Source: Rhodoluna sp.
GTDB taxonomy: Bacteria; Actinomycetota; Actinomycetes; Actinomycetales; Microbacteriaceae
Assembly: GCF_024641065.1 (NCBI RefSeq)
Contig: NZ_JAHEDV010000001.1
Location: 248,001 to 312,000, forward strand
DNA: 64,000 nucleotides
Reading direction: 5' to 3'
A program made the translations under genes and the position numbers. Under the pieces are notes generated by a model that saw nothing but the letters and a program-made list of their open reading frames with translations, ran no database searches and was not told the DNA's origin. The number at the start of each line of letters is the position of its first letter. Position 1 is the first letter of the stretch. Below are positions 41,394 through 52,786 of this stretch, in pieces.

Positions 41394-41721
41394 GTTGCTC
41401 CTTGGGTGTTTCGCTGGTTATGTGACCGTGGGCGTGAAAGACAGTCTGACCTGCCTCGGCTCCTGTGTTGAAAGTAAATCTGTATGAGCCGGTTGACAGC
41501 TGCGAGGCAACTTTGTCGCCAAGCTGAATGAGGTCAACCAGTGCGGCCTGGTTGGCAAATGCGAGTTCACCTACATTTGAGTGGTGTTCTTTAGGAACCA
41601 CTAGCACATGCACAGGTTTCTGCGGAGCGATGTCCCAGAAGGCAACTGAAAGTTCAGTTTCTGCGACGAAATTCGTGGCAATTTCACCATTGGCAATTTT
41701 GCAGAAAATACAGTCTGACAA
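41386..41721 (-). CDS. HIT family protein
   Basis: DCIFCKIANGEI, HVLVVPKEHHSN, HVhxH-type TVFHAHGHI; TTG start at 41721 after gaaggag preferred over upstream ATG. Confidence 0.92.
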   Translation of the reverse strand: MSDCIFCKIANGEIATNFVAETELSVAFWDIAPQKPVHVLVVPKEHHSNVGELAFANQAALVDLIQLGDKVASQLSTGSYRFTFNTGAEAGQTVFHAHGHITSETPKEQLV

Positions 41722-41752
41722 TCCGGTCTCCTTCGGGTTCGATTTAAGTTTG

Positions 41753-42487
41753 CTAGTTCCAGTAGCCGAGTTTGGCAAGAATCACCGAAATTGCAGCAAC
41801 TCCGGCAGTTGAGGTACGCAAAATCGGTGCACCAAGATTGACTCGGCGTGCCCCAGCATCGGCTAGAAACTGAAGTTCGTGATCACTAATTCCACCTTCG
41901 GGCCCGACCACAATTGCAATGTTTTGTGCGGAAAAATCCTGCGAACCTAATCCGGCAGCCGCTGTTGGGTCTAGCACCAAGATCAGATCAAAATCCTTTA
42001 CCAGCTCGCAAATCTGTTTGGTTGAAACAGGCAATTGCACATTTGGTTCAAAGACTCTCAGCGATTGTTTCGCCGCCTCGGCGACGATCACCTGCCATCG
42101 GTCAACGCCCTTGGAGATTTTCGGACCATCCCAGCGCGAAATTGAACGCTCAGCTTGCCAGGGAATGATTTGCCAGGCACCCAATTCGGTAGCCGCTTGA
42201 ACAGCGAGTTCATCGCGATCACCCTTTGCAAGAGCCTGAATAAGAGTGAGTTTCGCTGAAGGTTCTGACTCATCGATGACATCGGTAACGCGAATCATCA
42301 AGGAATTTTGTTCAACCGCAGAAACGTTGCCGCGAACTCTTTTGCCGAGGCCATCGGTTAGCTGGATGCCTTCGCCAACTCGCATTCGACGCACAGCAAC
42401 GGCATGCTTTCCTTCGGAGCCGGTAAGAGCAATCTCAGCTCCGGCCACCGCACCAGCGACATTGCCTTTGAAGAGTGGTTCAACCAT
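41753..42487 (-). CDS. rsmE: 16S rRNA (uracil1498-N3)-methyltransferase
   Basis: GKHAVAVRRMRVGEGIQLTDG, IVVGPEGGISDHELQFL, LGAPILRTSTAGVAAI. Confidence 0.94.
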   Translation of the reverse strand: MVEPLFKGNVAGAVAGAEIALTGSEGKHAVAVRRMRVGEGIQLTDGLGKRVRGNVSAVEQNSLMIRVTDVIDESEPSAKLTLIQALAKGDRDELAVQAATELGAWQIIPWQAERSISRWDGPKISKGVDRWQVIVAEAAKQSLRVFEPNVQLPVSTKQICELVKDFDLILVLDPTAAAGLGSQDFSAQNIAIVVGPEGGISDHELQFLADAGARRVNLGAPILRTSTAGVAAISVILAKLGYWN

Positions 42488-42489
42488 GA

Positions 42490-43569
42490 CTATCGACGCT
42501 TGCCGAATCGACTCGAAGAGTGCTCGACGAGTTTGATCGAATCAGCCTTTCGAAGTTTGGCCAACTGTCTGAAGATTTCTTTTTGCTTGGCATCAAGCTT
42601 GGTTGGAGTTTTAACCTGCACCTGAATGCGAAGGTTGCCTCGACCTGACTCGCGAAGGTGCTTCACACCTTTGCCTTTCAGTGTGATGACATCTCCCGTT
42701 TGCAAGCCCGGTTCGAGCTCGACTCTTTCTTCGCCATCGAACGAGTTGATGGTGGTTAGCGCACCGAGAACTGCATCGTGAAGTGGAACTTCTATGATGC
42801 AAGTTAGATCATCACCATCGCGGCCGAATGTCTCGTGTGGCGCAACTGCGACGTCAACGTAGAGGTCTCCGCTTGGTCCGCCTGCGAAACCAACCTCACC
42901 CTGCCCAGAAAGCTGCAGTCGCAAGCCATCTTCAACACCACCGGGGATGTTCAGGTCGATCTTGCGACGGGCTCGCACGCGACCCTGGCCGCGGCAATCC
43001 AAACAAGGCTCAGGAATCGTCTGACCAAAACCTCTACAGGTTCCGCATGGCGATGAAGTAACCACGTTGCCGAGAAGTGAACGAACCTGACGCTGAATCT
43101 GGCCAGCACCGCGACAAACGTCACAGGTGACCATTGAGGTTCCTGGTCTGCAGCAGTCACCATTGCAGGTGGTGCACAGCACAGCGGTGTCAACCTCAAG
43201 TTCTTTTTCAACGCCAAAAACAACTTCATCAAGTTTCAAATCAACTCGGATGAGTGCATCCTGACCGCGCTCCTGACGCGAACGAGGGCCTCTTTGGCCT
43301 CCCCCGCCAAAGAACGTGTCAAAGATGTCTCCGAAACCGCCGAAGCCTGCAGAACCGAAAGGGTTCTGGCCACCCTGGTCGTACTGGCGACGTGAATCAC
43401 TATCACTCAGAACCTCGTAGGCGTGAGTAACTAGCTTGAATCGCTCTTGCGCCTCGGGTGCAGGATTGACATCCGGGTGAAGTTCACGAGCCAACTTGCG
43501 ATAGGCCTTTTTGATCTGATCTTCACTTGCGTCGCGAGCGACACCTAGAACTTCATAGTGGTCTGCCAC
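42490..43569 (-). CDS. dnaJ: Chaperone DnaJ
   Basis: J domain with [17 protein letters not shown]; zinc fingers [32 protein letters not shown]. Confidence 0.96.
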   Translation of the reverse strand: MADHYEVLGVARDASEDQIKKAYRKLARELHPDVNPAPEAQERFKLVTHAYEVLSDSDSRRQYDQGGQNPFGSAGFGGFGDIFDTFFGGGGQRGPRSRQERGQDALIRVDLKLDEVVFGVEKELEVDTAVLCTTCNGDCCRPGTSMVTCDVCRGAGQIQRQVRSLLGNVVTSSPCGTCRGFGQTIPEPCLDCRGQGRVRARRKIDLNIPGGVEDGLRLQLSGQGEVGFAGGPSGDLYVDVAVAPHETFGRDGDDLTCIIEVPLHDAVLGALTTINSFDGEERVELEPGLQTGDVITLKGKGVKHLRESGRGNLRIQVQVKTPTKLDAKQKEIFRQLAKLRKADSIKLVEHSSSRFGKRR

Positions 43570-43576
43570 TGTTTCC

Positions 43577-44596
43577 TCAATTCCCTAAAGCTTTGGTCAG
43601 ATATCTAGCAACTGCTCGTACCGACGCAATGTTTGATGAATAGTCCATTCGGGTTGGGCCAATGACGCCCAGCTTGGCAATTTCGCTGCCTTGGTTTTCA
43701 TAGCCGCTGACAACCACTGAAGCGCTAGTCAAGCCTTCATAAGTGTTTTCACGGCCGATGCGAAGGCTAACCCCGTGCTGTTCGGCTTGCATTTCGGTGA
43801 TTAGTTTGAGCAAAACCACCTGCTCTTCGATGGCCTCTAAAACCGGAGAGATACTGCCCGGAAAATCCTCTTCACGGCGAGCTAAATTCGCGGCTCCGGC
43901 AAGGATGATTTTGTCTTGACGATTGGCAGCAACAAGCTCAAGAACTCCCGAAACAATGGTCGCGGCAGATAGTTGATCTTGTGGTTGAAGCTCGAATTTA
44001 ACCGTGGCAAGTGCCTCAGCAACGGCATTGAGGGGCTTAGCCACAAGAACCTCATTAAGACGACCCTTGATTGCATTAATCGTGGTGAGGTCGATGTGAA
44101 CACCAAGTTCGATCACATGCTGCTGAATTCGACCGCTATCGGTGATCAAGATCAATAAAACTTTTGTGTCTCCGACAGTAACAAGTTCGATCTGTCGAAT
44201 CGAACTTTTGCCAAGGGTCGGGTACTGAACCATAGCCACTTGGTTGGTTAGTTGAGAAAGCAAGCGAACGGTGCGACTCAGGGTTTCATCCAAGTCTGCT
44301 GAGCCAGCCATGAAGTGCTCGATGGCAAGTTTCTCTGAAGAGTTGAGCGGCTTTACCTCGCTCAAGCGATCAACGAAAAGACGGTAACCCTTGTCGGTAG
44401 GAACGCGGCCCGCTGAGGTGTGTGGCGCATGAATTAGCTCTTCGTCTTCGAGAAAGGCCATGTCATTGCGAATCGTGGCCGCTGAAACGCCAAAAGCATG
44501 GCGCTCAACGAGAGATTTGGAGCCAACCGGCTCTTTGCTGACGATGTAGTCCTGCACGATTGCACGAAGAACTTCGAGACTGCGCTCGGGAATCAT
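43577..44596 (-). CDS. hrcA: Heat-inducible transcriptional repressor HrcA
   Basis: [65 protein letters not shown]. Confidence 0.96.
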   Translation of the reverse strand: MIPERSLEVLRAIVQDYIVSKEPVGSKSLVERHAFGVSAATIRNDMAFLEDEELIHAPHTSAGRVPTDKGYRLFVDRLSEVKPLNSSEKLAIEHFMAGSADLDETLSRTVRLLSQLTNQVAMVQYPTLGKSSIRQIELVTVGDTKVLLILITDSGRIQQHVIELGVHIDLTTINAIKGRLNEVLVAKPLNAVAEALATVKFELQPQDQLSAATIVSGVLELVAANRQDKIILAGAANLARREEDFPGSISPVLEAIEEQVVLLKLITEMQAEQHGVSLRIGRENTYEGLTSASVVVSGYENQGSEIAKLGVIGPTRMDYSSNIASVRAVARYLTKALGN

Positions 44597-44612
44597 TCTT
44601 GCCTCCGTATCT

Positions 44613-44639
44613 TTAGCACTCGAACCACCTGAGTGCCAA
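44613..44639. promoter_or_regulatory. CIRCE operator upstream of hrcA
   Basis: TTAGCACTC-GAACCACCT-GAGTGCCAA; canonical TTAGCACTC-N9-GAGTGCTAA with one mismatch. Confidence 0.95.
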
Positions 44640-44681
44640 TATTACCCGCAATTTCATCACATTCACTAGGAGACAAGCAGG

Positions 44682-45932
44682 TTAGCCGAGTAATTGCCTT
44701 ACCAGTGAGTCAGCCAGTAATCGCCCCTTCAGCGTGAGTTTAATTTGACCCTGTATCGCGCTGGCAGCATCGATTAGACCGTCGGCAATGAAACCGGCGA
44801 TGAGCTTAGCTGCATCTTGATGAACCTGCTTTGCCAATTCAATCGATACTCCAGTCGCAATTCGAATCTCGAGCAAAATTCGCTCTTCTAGTCGCACCCG
44901 GTCGTCGAGAGTTTCACGCCCAGCAGCTGACGAGATTCCATCCGTGATTTTTTGACCGTAGGCGCTCGGATGCTTCACGTTCCACCAGCGCACTCCCCCA
45001 ACATGGCTATGCGCGCCTGGTCCGTAACCCCACCAGTCTTGCGAATTCCAGTAGCTCAGGTTATGAGCGGATTGGTGCGAATTGGTCGAGGCAACAGAAT
45101 CAAGCTTGGCCCAGTTGCTAACTTCGTACCAACCGAAACCAGCCTTTTCGAGCATTGACTCGGCAAGTTCGTATTTGTCAGCCTGGAGGTCTTCGTCTGG
45201 CTCTGCTAATTGCCCACTCTTGATTTGCCGAGCTAGCTTGGTGCCGTCTTCAACAATTAGCGCATAGGCAGAAATGTGGTCAGGTTCAAGCGCCAGTGCG
45301 GTCTCGAGGCTCTCGCGCCATTCATCCAAGCTCTCGCCTGGCGCGCCATAGATCAAATCAACCGAGACCTCTAAACCCGCCTGCTTTGCCGCAGCGACTG
45401 CTTTTGAAACATTTGCCGGATTATGGGTTCGTTCTAGCGTTTTTAGCACCGAATCAACTGCTGATTGCATACCGAACGAGATTCTGTTGAAACCGCCGGT
45501 GGCGAGCTGCTGCAGGTATTCGAGGTCAACTGTGTCTGGATTAGCTTCAGTAGTAATTTCGGCACCTGGCAAGATACCGAAGGTCTCGCTCAGCGCTGCG
45601 AGAATTCTAGTGAGATCGGCTGCTGGCAATTGGGTTGGTGTACCTCCGCCAAAGAACACGGATGACAGCTTGCGCGCAGGAACGTTGGACTTAGCCATAA
45701 CCTCAGCGCTGAAAGCTATTTCTTGAATCAGAATTTCTGCGTAGTCAGACTGATTCGCGCCCTCAAGTTCGGTGGCGGTGTAGGTGTTGAAGTCACAATA
45801 GCCGCAGCGAACGCGACAAAACGGAATGTGAACGTATCCGTGAAAAGTTCGACTTTCAGCACCAAGTCTGGCTTGGTTTGGCAACAAACCATCGGCTGGC
45901 GCCGGGTCTGCGATTGGTAGTGGCCCAGCCAC
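44682..45932 (-). CDS. hemW: Radical SAM HemW (coproporphyrinogen III oxidase-like)
   Basis: YVHIPFCRVRCGYCDFNTYT, FFGGGTPTQLP, RISFGMQSA. Confidence 0.95.
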   Translation of the reverse strand: MAGPLPIADPAPADGLLPNQARLGAESRTFHGYVHIPFCRVRCGYCDFNTYTATELEGANQSDYAEILIQEIAFSAEVMAKSNVPARKLSSVFFGGGTPTQLPAADLTRILAALSETFGILPGAEITTEANPDTVDLEYLQQLATGGFNRISFGMQSAVDSVLKTLERTHNPANVSKAVAAAKQAGLEVSVDLIYGAPGESLDEWRESLETALALEPDHISAYALIVEDGTKLARQIKSGQLAEPDEDLQADKYELAESMLEKAGFGWYEVSNWAKLDSVASTNSHQSAHNLSYWNSQDWWGYGPGAHSHVGGVRWWNVKHPSAYGQKITDGISSAAGRETLDDRVRLEERILLEIRIATGVSIELAKQVHQDAAKLIAGFIADGLIDAASAIQGQIKLTLKGRLLADSLVRQLLG

Positions 45933-47791
45933 TACTTGCCCTTCTTCTCGCCCTTTTTCTCACCATCGGTAGAAAGCGCGGCGATAAAGGCCTCTTGAGG
46001 TACCTCAACGCGACCAATAGTCTTCATGCGCTTCTTACCCTCTTTTTGCTTCTCGAGAAGCTTGCGCTTGCGGCTAATGTCGCCACCGTAGCACTTGGCG
46101 AGAACGTCTTTTCTCATAGCGCGGATTGACTCTCGAGCGATGATTCTGGCGCCAATTGCAGCCTGAATAGGTACCTCAAACTGTTGGCGCGGAATCAACT
46201 CACGAAGTTTTCCGGTGATCATCACGCCGTATGCGTAAGCCTTATCACGGTGAACGATGGCGCTAAATGCGTCAACCTGCTCTCCTTGAAGCAGCAGGTC
46301 AACCTTGACCAGGTCGCCCTCTTCTAAGCCAATTTCTTCATAGTCAAGCGAACCGTAACCTGCAGTTTTGCTCTTCAGCTGATCAAAGAAATCGAAGACG
46401 ATCTCAGCCAGCGGCAGAGTGTAGCGAAGTTGAACACGATCTTCACCCAGGTATTGCATGTCGATCATGGTTCCGCGTCGACTCTGACAAAGCTCCATGA
46501 TGGTGCCGACGTAGTCTTTAGGGCTCAAAATAGTCGCGCGAACAATCGGCTCAAGAATCTTCTTGATTTTTCCGCCAGGAAACTCGCTCGGGTTGGTCAC
46601 GGTGATTTCATCGCCGTTTTCTAGAGTCACCTCGTAGACCACTGAAGGCGCGGTCGCAATTAGGTCTAGACCGAATTCGCGCTCTAGGCGCTCAGTGACA
46701 ATCTCAAGGTGCAATAGGCCGAGAAAGCCGATACGGAAACCGAAACCAAGGGCAACTGAGGTCTCAGGTTCGTAAACCAGCGCGGCATCAGAAAGCTTTA
46801 GCTTGTCTAGTGCCTCACGCAAAACCGGGTAATCAGAACCATCAATTGGGTAAACGCCTGAGAAAACCATCGGCTTTGGGTCAGCGTAACCCTTTAGTGC
46901 CTCGGTTGCTGGGTTTAGCTTGGTGGTGACCGTGTCACCCACCTTGGATTGGCGCACGTCTTTCACACCTGTGATCAAGTAACCAACCTCACCGACACCA
47001 AGCCCCTTGGTTGGTTCAGGCTCTGGTGAAGAAACACCAATTTCAAGTGCCTCGTGCACAGCTTTGGTCGACATCATGGTGATCTGCTCGCGTGGCTTCA
47101 AGTGGCCGTCGATCATACGAACGTAGGTCACAACGCCGCGGTAGCTGTCATAAACAGAGTCAAAAATCATTGCGCGAGCTGGCGCGTTTGGGTCACCAAC
47201 CGGAGCTGGAACTTCGCCAACAATAAGGTCAAGCAGCGAGTCAACACCCATGCCGGTCTTACCCGAAACGCGAAGGCAGTCTTCAGGGTTTCCGCCAATT
47301 AGATTTGCGAGCTCTTCAGCGTATTTTTCGGGCTGGGCAGCTGGCAAGTCAATCTTGTTCAGAACTGGGATGATTTTTAAGTCATTCTCCATAGCCAAAT
47401 AAAGGTTTGCCAGGGTTTGGGCCTCAATGCCTTGGGCTGCATCTACTAGAAGCACAGCACCCTCACAAGCAGCCAATGAACGTGACACTTCATAGGTGAA
47501 GTCAACGTGACCTGGCGTGTCAATCATGTTCAGTGCATAAGTCTCGCCAGCAACCTCCCACGGCATACGAACCGCCTGTGACTTAATGGTGATACCACGC
47601 TCGCGCTCGATGTCCATTCGGTCTAGGTATTGAGCGCGCATTGAGCGGTCGTCAACTACACCGGTGAGCTGCAACATTCGGTCGGCAAGCGTTGACTTGC
47701 CGTGGTCAATGTGAGCGATGATGCAGAAATTGCGAATGAACGCCGGATCGGTCTTCGCCGGTTCAAGGCGGCGGGTTGCGCGTGGCGACAA
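45932..47791 (-). CDS. lepA: Elongation factor 4
   Basis: [58 protein letters not shown]; LepA C-terminal domain [26 protein letters not shown]. Confidence 0.97.
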   Translation of the reverse strand: MSPRATRRLEPAKTDPAFIRNFCIIAHIDHGKSTLADRMLQLTGVVDDRSMRAQYLDRMDIERERGITIKSQAVRMPWEVAGETYALNMIDTPGHVDFTYEVSRSLAACEGAVLLVDAAQGIEAQTLANLYLAMENDLKIIPVLNKIDLPAAQPEKYAEELANLIGGNPEDCLRVSGKTGMGVDSLLDLIVGEVPAPVGDPNAPARAMIFDSVYDSYRGVVTYVRMIDGHLKPREQITMMSTKAVHEALEIGVSSPEPEPTKGLGVGEVGYLITGVKDVRQSKVGDTVTTKLNPATEALKGYADPKPMVFSGVYPIDGSDYPVLREALDKLKLSDAALVYEPETSVALGFGFRIGFLGLLHLEIVTERLEREFGLDLIATAPSVVYEVTLENGDEITVTNPSEFPGGKIKKILEPIVRATILSPKDYVGTIMELCQSRRGTMIDMQYLGEDRVQLRYTLPLAEIVFDFFDQLKSKTAGYGSLDYEEIGLEEGDLVKVDLLLQGEQVDAFSAIVHRDKAYAYGVMITGKLRELIPRQQFEVPIQAAIGARIIARESIRAMRKDVLAKCYGGDISRKRKLLEKQKEGKKRMKTIGRVEVPQEAFIAALSTDGEKKGEKKGK

Positions 47792-48007
47792 AATCTACCT
47801 CTGGGTTTAATTTGAAAGAGACCGATGTTTCGGTTTCTCTATTCTCTCACATTGACTGCGCCACACTGCGGAATTCACTTGCCCAATCATTGATATCACT
47901 GGTAGCATTAGACCTCGATACAGGTGAGTGTCTCCACCTAAAATCCACAAGTTTTGAATTGTTCAGCGTGCCTGCAGCAGCAGGTATGCAATCCAAGAAA
48001 GTGAAAC

Positions 48008-48268
48008 ATGGCAAACATCAAGTCACAGATCAAGCGCATTGGCACCAACCTAAAGGCTGCAGAGCGCAACAAGGCTGTTCGCAGCGAGGTTAAGACTGCT
48101 ATTCGCGCATCTCGCGAAGCAACTGCAAGCGGAGACAAGGCAGCTGCAGCAGCAGCACTAGCACTTGCTGGCAAGAAGCTAGACAAGGCAGTTTCAAAGG
48201 GTGTTCTACACAAGAACAACGCAGCTAACCGCAAGTCAGCTCTTGCTAAGAAGGTTGCGGCTCTATAA
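48008..48268 (+). CDS. rpsT: 30S ribosomal protein S20
   Basis: [33 protein letters not shown]...[22 protein letters not shown]. Confidence 0.97.
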   Translation: MANIKSQIKRIGTNLKAAERNKAVRSEVKTAIRASREATASGDKAAAAAALALAGKKLDKAVSKGVLHKNNAANRKSALAKKVAAL

Positions 48269-48302
48269 GCCACACAGTTTTCAAAGACCTCAAAGGTTTT
48301 CA

Positions 48303-48333
48303 AAAACCCCGAAGCTTAGGCTTCGGGGTTTTG
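48303..48333. terminator. Intrinsic terminator downstream of rpsT / convergent MFS gene
   Basis: aaaaccccgaagc-ttag-gcttcggggtttt. Confidence 0.9.
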
Positions 48334-48360
48334 CTTTAATCGTTTCGATTGTCAGACGGC

Positions 48361-49545
48361 CTAAGAGATTCGGCCTCGGCCGCCAGATGCGAAGCCAACC
48401 AAAACCTGCACAGCAGATATTGAAATAAGCACCACAATGCTGACTTGCCATCCATGGCAAATCGCCGCAAGGTAACCGAGAGCAAATGTGCCAGCAGCTG
48501 AAATTAGGTAACCCCACCCCTGGGACATTGCTGATAGCTGGGTGGTTAGAGCTTGAGTCCTCGCCTTTGTTCCGATCAACGACAGCGACATCGGAAAAGT
48601 TGACGACTGACCAACACCTAGCAGAACACAAGCCAAAACCAAGAGACTCGGCGCGCTGGTGGTCGCGATAAATAGCAAAACAAAACCGCTCGTAGATACA
48701 AGACTTGCTCCGGCGGCCAACCAAGCCAGCGACTTGAATCTACTCAAGATGAACGACAGCAGCAAACCAAAGGGAATTCCGATTGCAGTGGTGAAGCCCA
48801 GGTAGTTACTTGATTGCTCGGCACTGAAACCAGCTTCTAGCAATATCGCAGGCATCCATCCCAAAACGGCATAGAAACCGAGTGACTGAAAGCCGAAAAA
48901 GCCCACTATGGCCCAAGCTAGGGGCGAACGCATAACTGCCCTACGCTCGGCACTTGCAGTTTGCGGTTTCTCTTCGGTTACAACTTCGCGATTGAGTAAT
49001 TTTGGAATCCACAGCAAGACTGCGAGAAGTGACGGCAAGGCCCAAATTCCCAGGGCAAAAACCCAACCCCCCAATGCGCTACTGCTTGCAACAGAAGCCC
49101 AGGCCGCAAAGCTGGCGGAAAGCGCGAGAAGAGTTGTGTAGACCCCGGTTATCAAGGGCACACGGTTGGGAAAATCTGAGCGAACGACCGTAGGCAAGAG
49201 CACATTCGCAACCGCGATTGATAAACCTGCGGCAAGAGTGCCAACCATGAGACCAATAAAACCGAAGCTGAGGCGAAGCACCAGTGCCAATAATAAAACT
49301 GCGAGAGATATCATCATCGCGACGTTGAGACCAACTTTTCTAGCCAGCCAAGGCGACAAAAATGCTCCCAAACCAAAGCAAAGAACTGGCGCAGCGTTCA
49401 GAGCCGAAGTTTGAGCCGCGTTTAGATCAAGCGAAAGACTGATTTCATTGAGCAATGGCCCAATTGCAGCCACTGGAGGTCGCAAAACAATTGAAATGGC
49501 GACTAAAGCAAAAAGGCTTAGCAGCGAAATTTTTGCTTTGGTCAA
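48361..49545 (-). CDS. MFS transporter (CynX/NimT-like)
   Basis: LRPPVAAIGPLLNEISLSLDLNAAQTSALNAAPVLCFGLGAFLSPWLARKVG; 12-TM pattern. Confidence 0.85.
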   Translation of the reverse strand: MTKAKISLLSLFALVAISIVLRPPVAAIGPLLNEISLSLDLNAAQTSALNAAPVLCFGLGAFLSPWLARKVGLNVAMMISLAVLLLALVLRLSFGFIGLMVGTLAAGLSIAVANVLLPTVVRSDFPNRVPLITGVYTTLLALSASFAAWASVASSSALGGWVFALGIWALPSLLAVLLWIPKLLNREVVTEEKPQTASAERRAVMRSPLAWAIVGFFGFQSLGFYAVLGWMPAILLEAGFSAEQSSNYLGFTTAIGIPFGLLLSFILSRFKSLAWLAAGASLVSTSGFVLLFIATTSAPSLLVLACVLLGVGQSSTFPMSLSLIGTKARTQALTTQLSAMSQGWGYLISAAGTFALGYLAAICHGWQVSIVVLISISAVQVLVGFASGGRGRIS

Positions 49546-50528
49546 GAACGGTTCTCCCCTTTGTGGGCAATTAGATGAATCAATTTCTCAAGCGAATAGA
49601 CCGGGTCTCGTTCTGCACCCTTTGCGGCAGCGTCTGCGTCGGCAAGCGCCATGATGGCAGCCGCCAGCCCGTCATCAGACCAACCAACCAACTCTTTTCG
49701 AGCTTTATCAAGTTGCCAAGGCGCCATTCCCAAACTTGCGGCTGACGCTGAACGATTACCAAAAACCCTGGCCAGTTGTCGAACTTTCATCGAAATAGCT
49801 GCAACTAGTGGAACCGGATCAGCTCCGGTGGCAAGAGCGTGACGCAATAAAGAAAGCGCTTCGCCAGCACGCCCAGCAAGTGCAGCATCAGCTACCTTGA
49901 ATGCATTCGTTTCGATACGGCCACTGTAATAGCGCTCAACGATTGCTTCGGTAATTGTGTCAGCGCTGTCCATCAGCAGTTGGCTGCAGGCAGCGGCAAG
50001 CTCAGCCGTATCGTCGGCAAAGGCATCTAGCAGTGCCCTAACCGCGGCCGGCTGGATTTTGCGTTCGGCACCGGCAAACTCTGATTGAACAAAAGCTTGA
50101 CGGTCGGCATCTTTTTTCAATTCAGCGCAGGCAATTTCAATCACCATGTGGTTTTCACGCAGGGAGTCAACCAGCTTTTTGCCCCGCACGCTCGAACTGT
50201 TGTGCCTAATGATGACTGTGGTGTCTTCGGTGGGTGAATCCAGGTATCGAATACCGTCAGTTATGAAGTCGTCGCTACAACGCTCGACACCCCTAACGAT
50301 TACCAAACGAGGCTCAGCAAAAAGCGACGGGCTGGTTAGATTCAGCAATGTGCCAGCGGTGTAGTCAGCGGCGTCGAGTTCGTGAATCTCTAAGGCGGCA
50401 TCCACAGTCTTGAGCTCTTCGCGCACAGCACGAATGGCACGCGAGGCAAAGAACTCTTCAGAGCCTGAGACAAATACGACCGGCGATGCATGCGCCTTGC
50501 GCCAATCAACTTGCCTTGCCTTACTCAC
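49542..50528 (-). CDS. holA: DNA polymerase III subunit delta
   Basis: VVFVSGSEEFFASRAIRAVREEL, LTSPSLFAEPRLVIVRGVE, CSQLLMDSADTITEAIVERYYSG. Confidence 0.9.
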   Translation of the reverse strand: MSKARQVDWRKAHASPVVFVSGSEEFFASRAIRAVREELKTVDAALEIHELDAADYTAGTLLNLTSPSLFAEPRLVIVRGVERCSDDFITDGIRYLDSPTEDTTVIIRHNSSSVRGKKLVDSLRENHMVIEIACAELKKDADRQAFVQSEFAGAERKIQPAAVRALLDAFADDTAELAAACSQLLMDSADTITEAIVERYYSGRIETNAFKVADAALAGRAGEALSLLRHALATGADPVPLVAAISMKVRQLARVFGNRSASAASLGMAPWQLDKARKELVGWSDDGLAAAIMALADADAAAKGAERDPVYSLEKLIHLIAHKGENRS

Positions 50529-52744
50529 TAGTCCAGCCTACCTGCGAGCGAATAGGCGAGGCCCGCTTTGGTTGCCCAAATCGCAATTGAACCACTTTCA
50601 TCTGTTCGCAAAATTTGGGCGCCTGAAAGCTCTAATAAATCCATCGTGCGCTTTGTTGGGTGACCGTAGGAATTACCCTTACCCACTGAAACTAAAGCCA
50701 GGTCAGGCCTTAGTGCCTCGATGAATTCAGGAAATTGGTCAGCAGATCCGTGATGAGCTACCTTGAGGATCAATGGCCGGTCATCAAGACCTCGCCCTAG
50801 CCAGGTATCGGCTTCTTGAGCCAGCCTCATTTGACCTTTTTCGCCCAAATCGGCCAGTGTCACTAGGTAAAAATTCGCCGAAGAAAACAGCATCGCAATA
50901 CTTGCATCGTTTGAATCTTCAGAACCGATGGCATTGTGGTGTGGGCTCAATACCTTCCAAGAAATTTCTCCGATTGCCCCCGTCATGCCAACCTCGCCAT
51001 CAATGACCTGGACACCATGTTGGTCAAGGTTCTCTAAAACCTGAGACGCAGCCCACCTTTGATCTTCAAAAGGAGACAGCATTGCAGTGCGAACCTGCCG
51101 AGAACTGAGCGCCCCTTTGATGCCGCCAACATGATCTAAATCAAAATGCGTGAGGACCAGAAGGTCAATGTTTGAAATACCCAAACTGTCTAGGCATGAG
51201 TTAATCAAAGCATCGGTCTTGCCGACGTCTAAAACCGCTGTAAAACCGGCGGAACGAATAACCAACGCATCACCCTGCCCAACGTCGCATGCAACAATCT
51301 GCCATGGTTGACCAGACCATTTATGTTGTGACTGAAGCTTGTGACCAAAACCGCCGAAAACACTTGCCACCAAAATCATTGTGAGCGCAGCGCCAAGAAG
51401 TTTTAGCCGGTGATTTTCGAATCGAAAAAACAGAACGAAACTGATCACCAGCCCTAGTGCCATAGCCATGCCTAAAAAACCAACCGGCCAGGAGATTGAC
51501 TGCATTGGGGCTGCGGCTAATTCATGAGCCATGAAAACGATGATTTGGGCGAGAGCCGAAGCTATCCAGGTCAATGCTGAAGCGAGCCAAGGCCACAACC
51601 AGGCAATCGAACACGCGGCCATAGCCAGAACGGTAATGGGAGCAACTAGCGGCTCAGCGATTACATTTGCCGGAATTGCATAACTGGCGATTCCGGATTG
51701 CAAGTGGAGTAAAACGGGCAAGCAGAAAACCTGAGCCGCAAGCGCAACGGAAATTGAAATTGCTAACCATTTCGGCATGCGACGACTAAGGCGTTCTGTG
51801 AGTCCGGTTGCGAGCAGGAGGATGCCGAGAGTTGCTGCCACAGACAACGCGAAACCAAAATTTGTGGCCAACCATGGATCTGCGATTAAAAGAACGCAAA
51901 TGCTCAATGCTAAGGCGACCTCTGCTGCGGCTTTCCGGCCAAGGGAAACACCGAAAATTACCGCCAGTGCCATCACTGCCGCCCTTAGAACACTCGGTTC
52001 AGGGCCGACTATGAGCACATAAAGAAAAAGACCAAAAGCAGATAACAGGCACACTAACGAACGATTTGCGATTCTTCGCTTGAGCAGAAAGAAGATTACT
52101 CCAACCACGATTGCGCAGTTGGCCCCAGAAACAGCGGTCAAGTGCGTCAGAGAGACGCTCTTCATATCATTTGCTAATTGCTCGGGAATCCTGCTGGTTT
52201 CACCGATAGCCAGACCCGCAACCAGACCGGCTGACTCCTCCGATAGTCCACTTAGATTTGCCATGAAGCTCGAGCGAATATTCTCGATCAATTGCGCTTG
52301 AGTAGGCGCCTTCTTCAAAAGTTGGGGATTCTTGCAACTTGCATAAAGAAAGAATCGTGTGCCCTGAGGCGCTGGTTTTGAAGTTAAATTGCATCGAGCA
52401 ACCGCACCTCGCATTTGCCAGCTCTCAACCTCGGTCATAGATAATTGGCCGAACGCACTAGCGGGAATCCAAGATTCAGTTGAACCGGAATCTTTCTTGT
52501 AGCGCAGAATTTTGAAAGCCGCACGATAACCCCTGAACTTCGTCGATGCTATCTGCGGTGTATCTAGAAATTCAAAGTCAGCTTCGATTTCAGCGAAATT
52601 TGTCGCGACCACCTGTAAATCAGTTGTTCGTGGCTGGAGCTGAAGAATAAATGAGGTCAAACCAAGCGCGAGCGAAACTATCGCCGGAACTAGGAATCTA
52701 AATAGTTTGCGCAAACTAATGCAATCCCTGGATATTTTGCACAA
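50528..52744 (-). CDS. comEC: ComEC/Rec2 competence-type membrane protein with MBL-fold C-terminal domain
   Basis: LAIGETSRIPEQLANDMKSVSLTHLTAVSGANCAIVV, DVGQGDALVIRS, LTHFDLDHVGGIKG, KVAHHGSADQFPE. Confidence 0.93.
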   Translation of the reverse strand: MCKISRDCISLRKLFRFLVPAIVSLALGLTSFILQLQPRTTDLQVVATNFAEIEADFEFLDTPQIASTKFRGYRAAFKILRYKKDSGSTESWIPASAFGQLSMTEVESWQMRGAVARCNLTSKPAPQGTRFFLYASCKNPQLLKKAPTQAQLIENIRSSFMANLSGLSEESAGLVAGLAIGETSRIPEQLANDMKSVSLTHLTAVSGANCAIVVGVIFFLLKRRIANRSLVCLLSAFGLFLYVLIVGPEPSVLRAAVMALAVIFGVSLGRKAAAEVALALSICVLLIADPWLATNFGFALSVAATLGILLLATGLTERLSRRMPKWLAISISVALAAQVFCLPVLLHLQSGIASYAIPANVIAEPLVAPITVLAMAACSIAWLWPWLASALTWIASALAQIIVFMAHELAAAPMQSISWPVGFLGMAMALGLVISFVLFFRFENHRLKLLGAALTMILVASVFGGFGHKLQSQHKWSGQPWQIVACDVGQGDALVIRSAGFTAVLDVGKTDALINSCLDSLGISNIDLLVLTHFDLDHVGGIKGALSSRQVRTAMLSPFEDQRWAASQVLENLDQHGVQVIDGEVGMTGAIGEISWKVLSPHHNAIGSEDSNDASIAMLFSSANFYLVTLADLGEKGQMRLAQEADTWLGRGLDDRPLILKVAHHGSADQFPEFIEALRPDLALVSVGKGNSYGHPTKRTMDLLELSGAQILRTDESGSIAIWATKAGLAYSLAGRLD

Positions 52745-52786
52745 TTGCTAAGACTGCCCAAAGGAGTGCAGCAGCAAACCAAGTTT

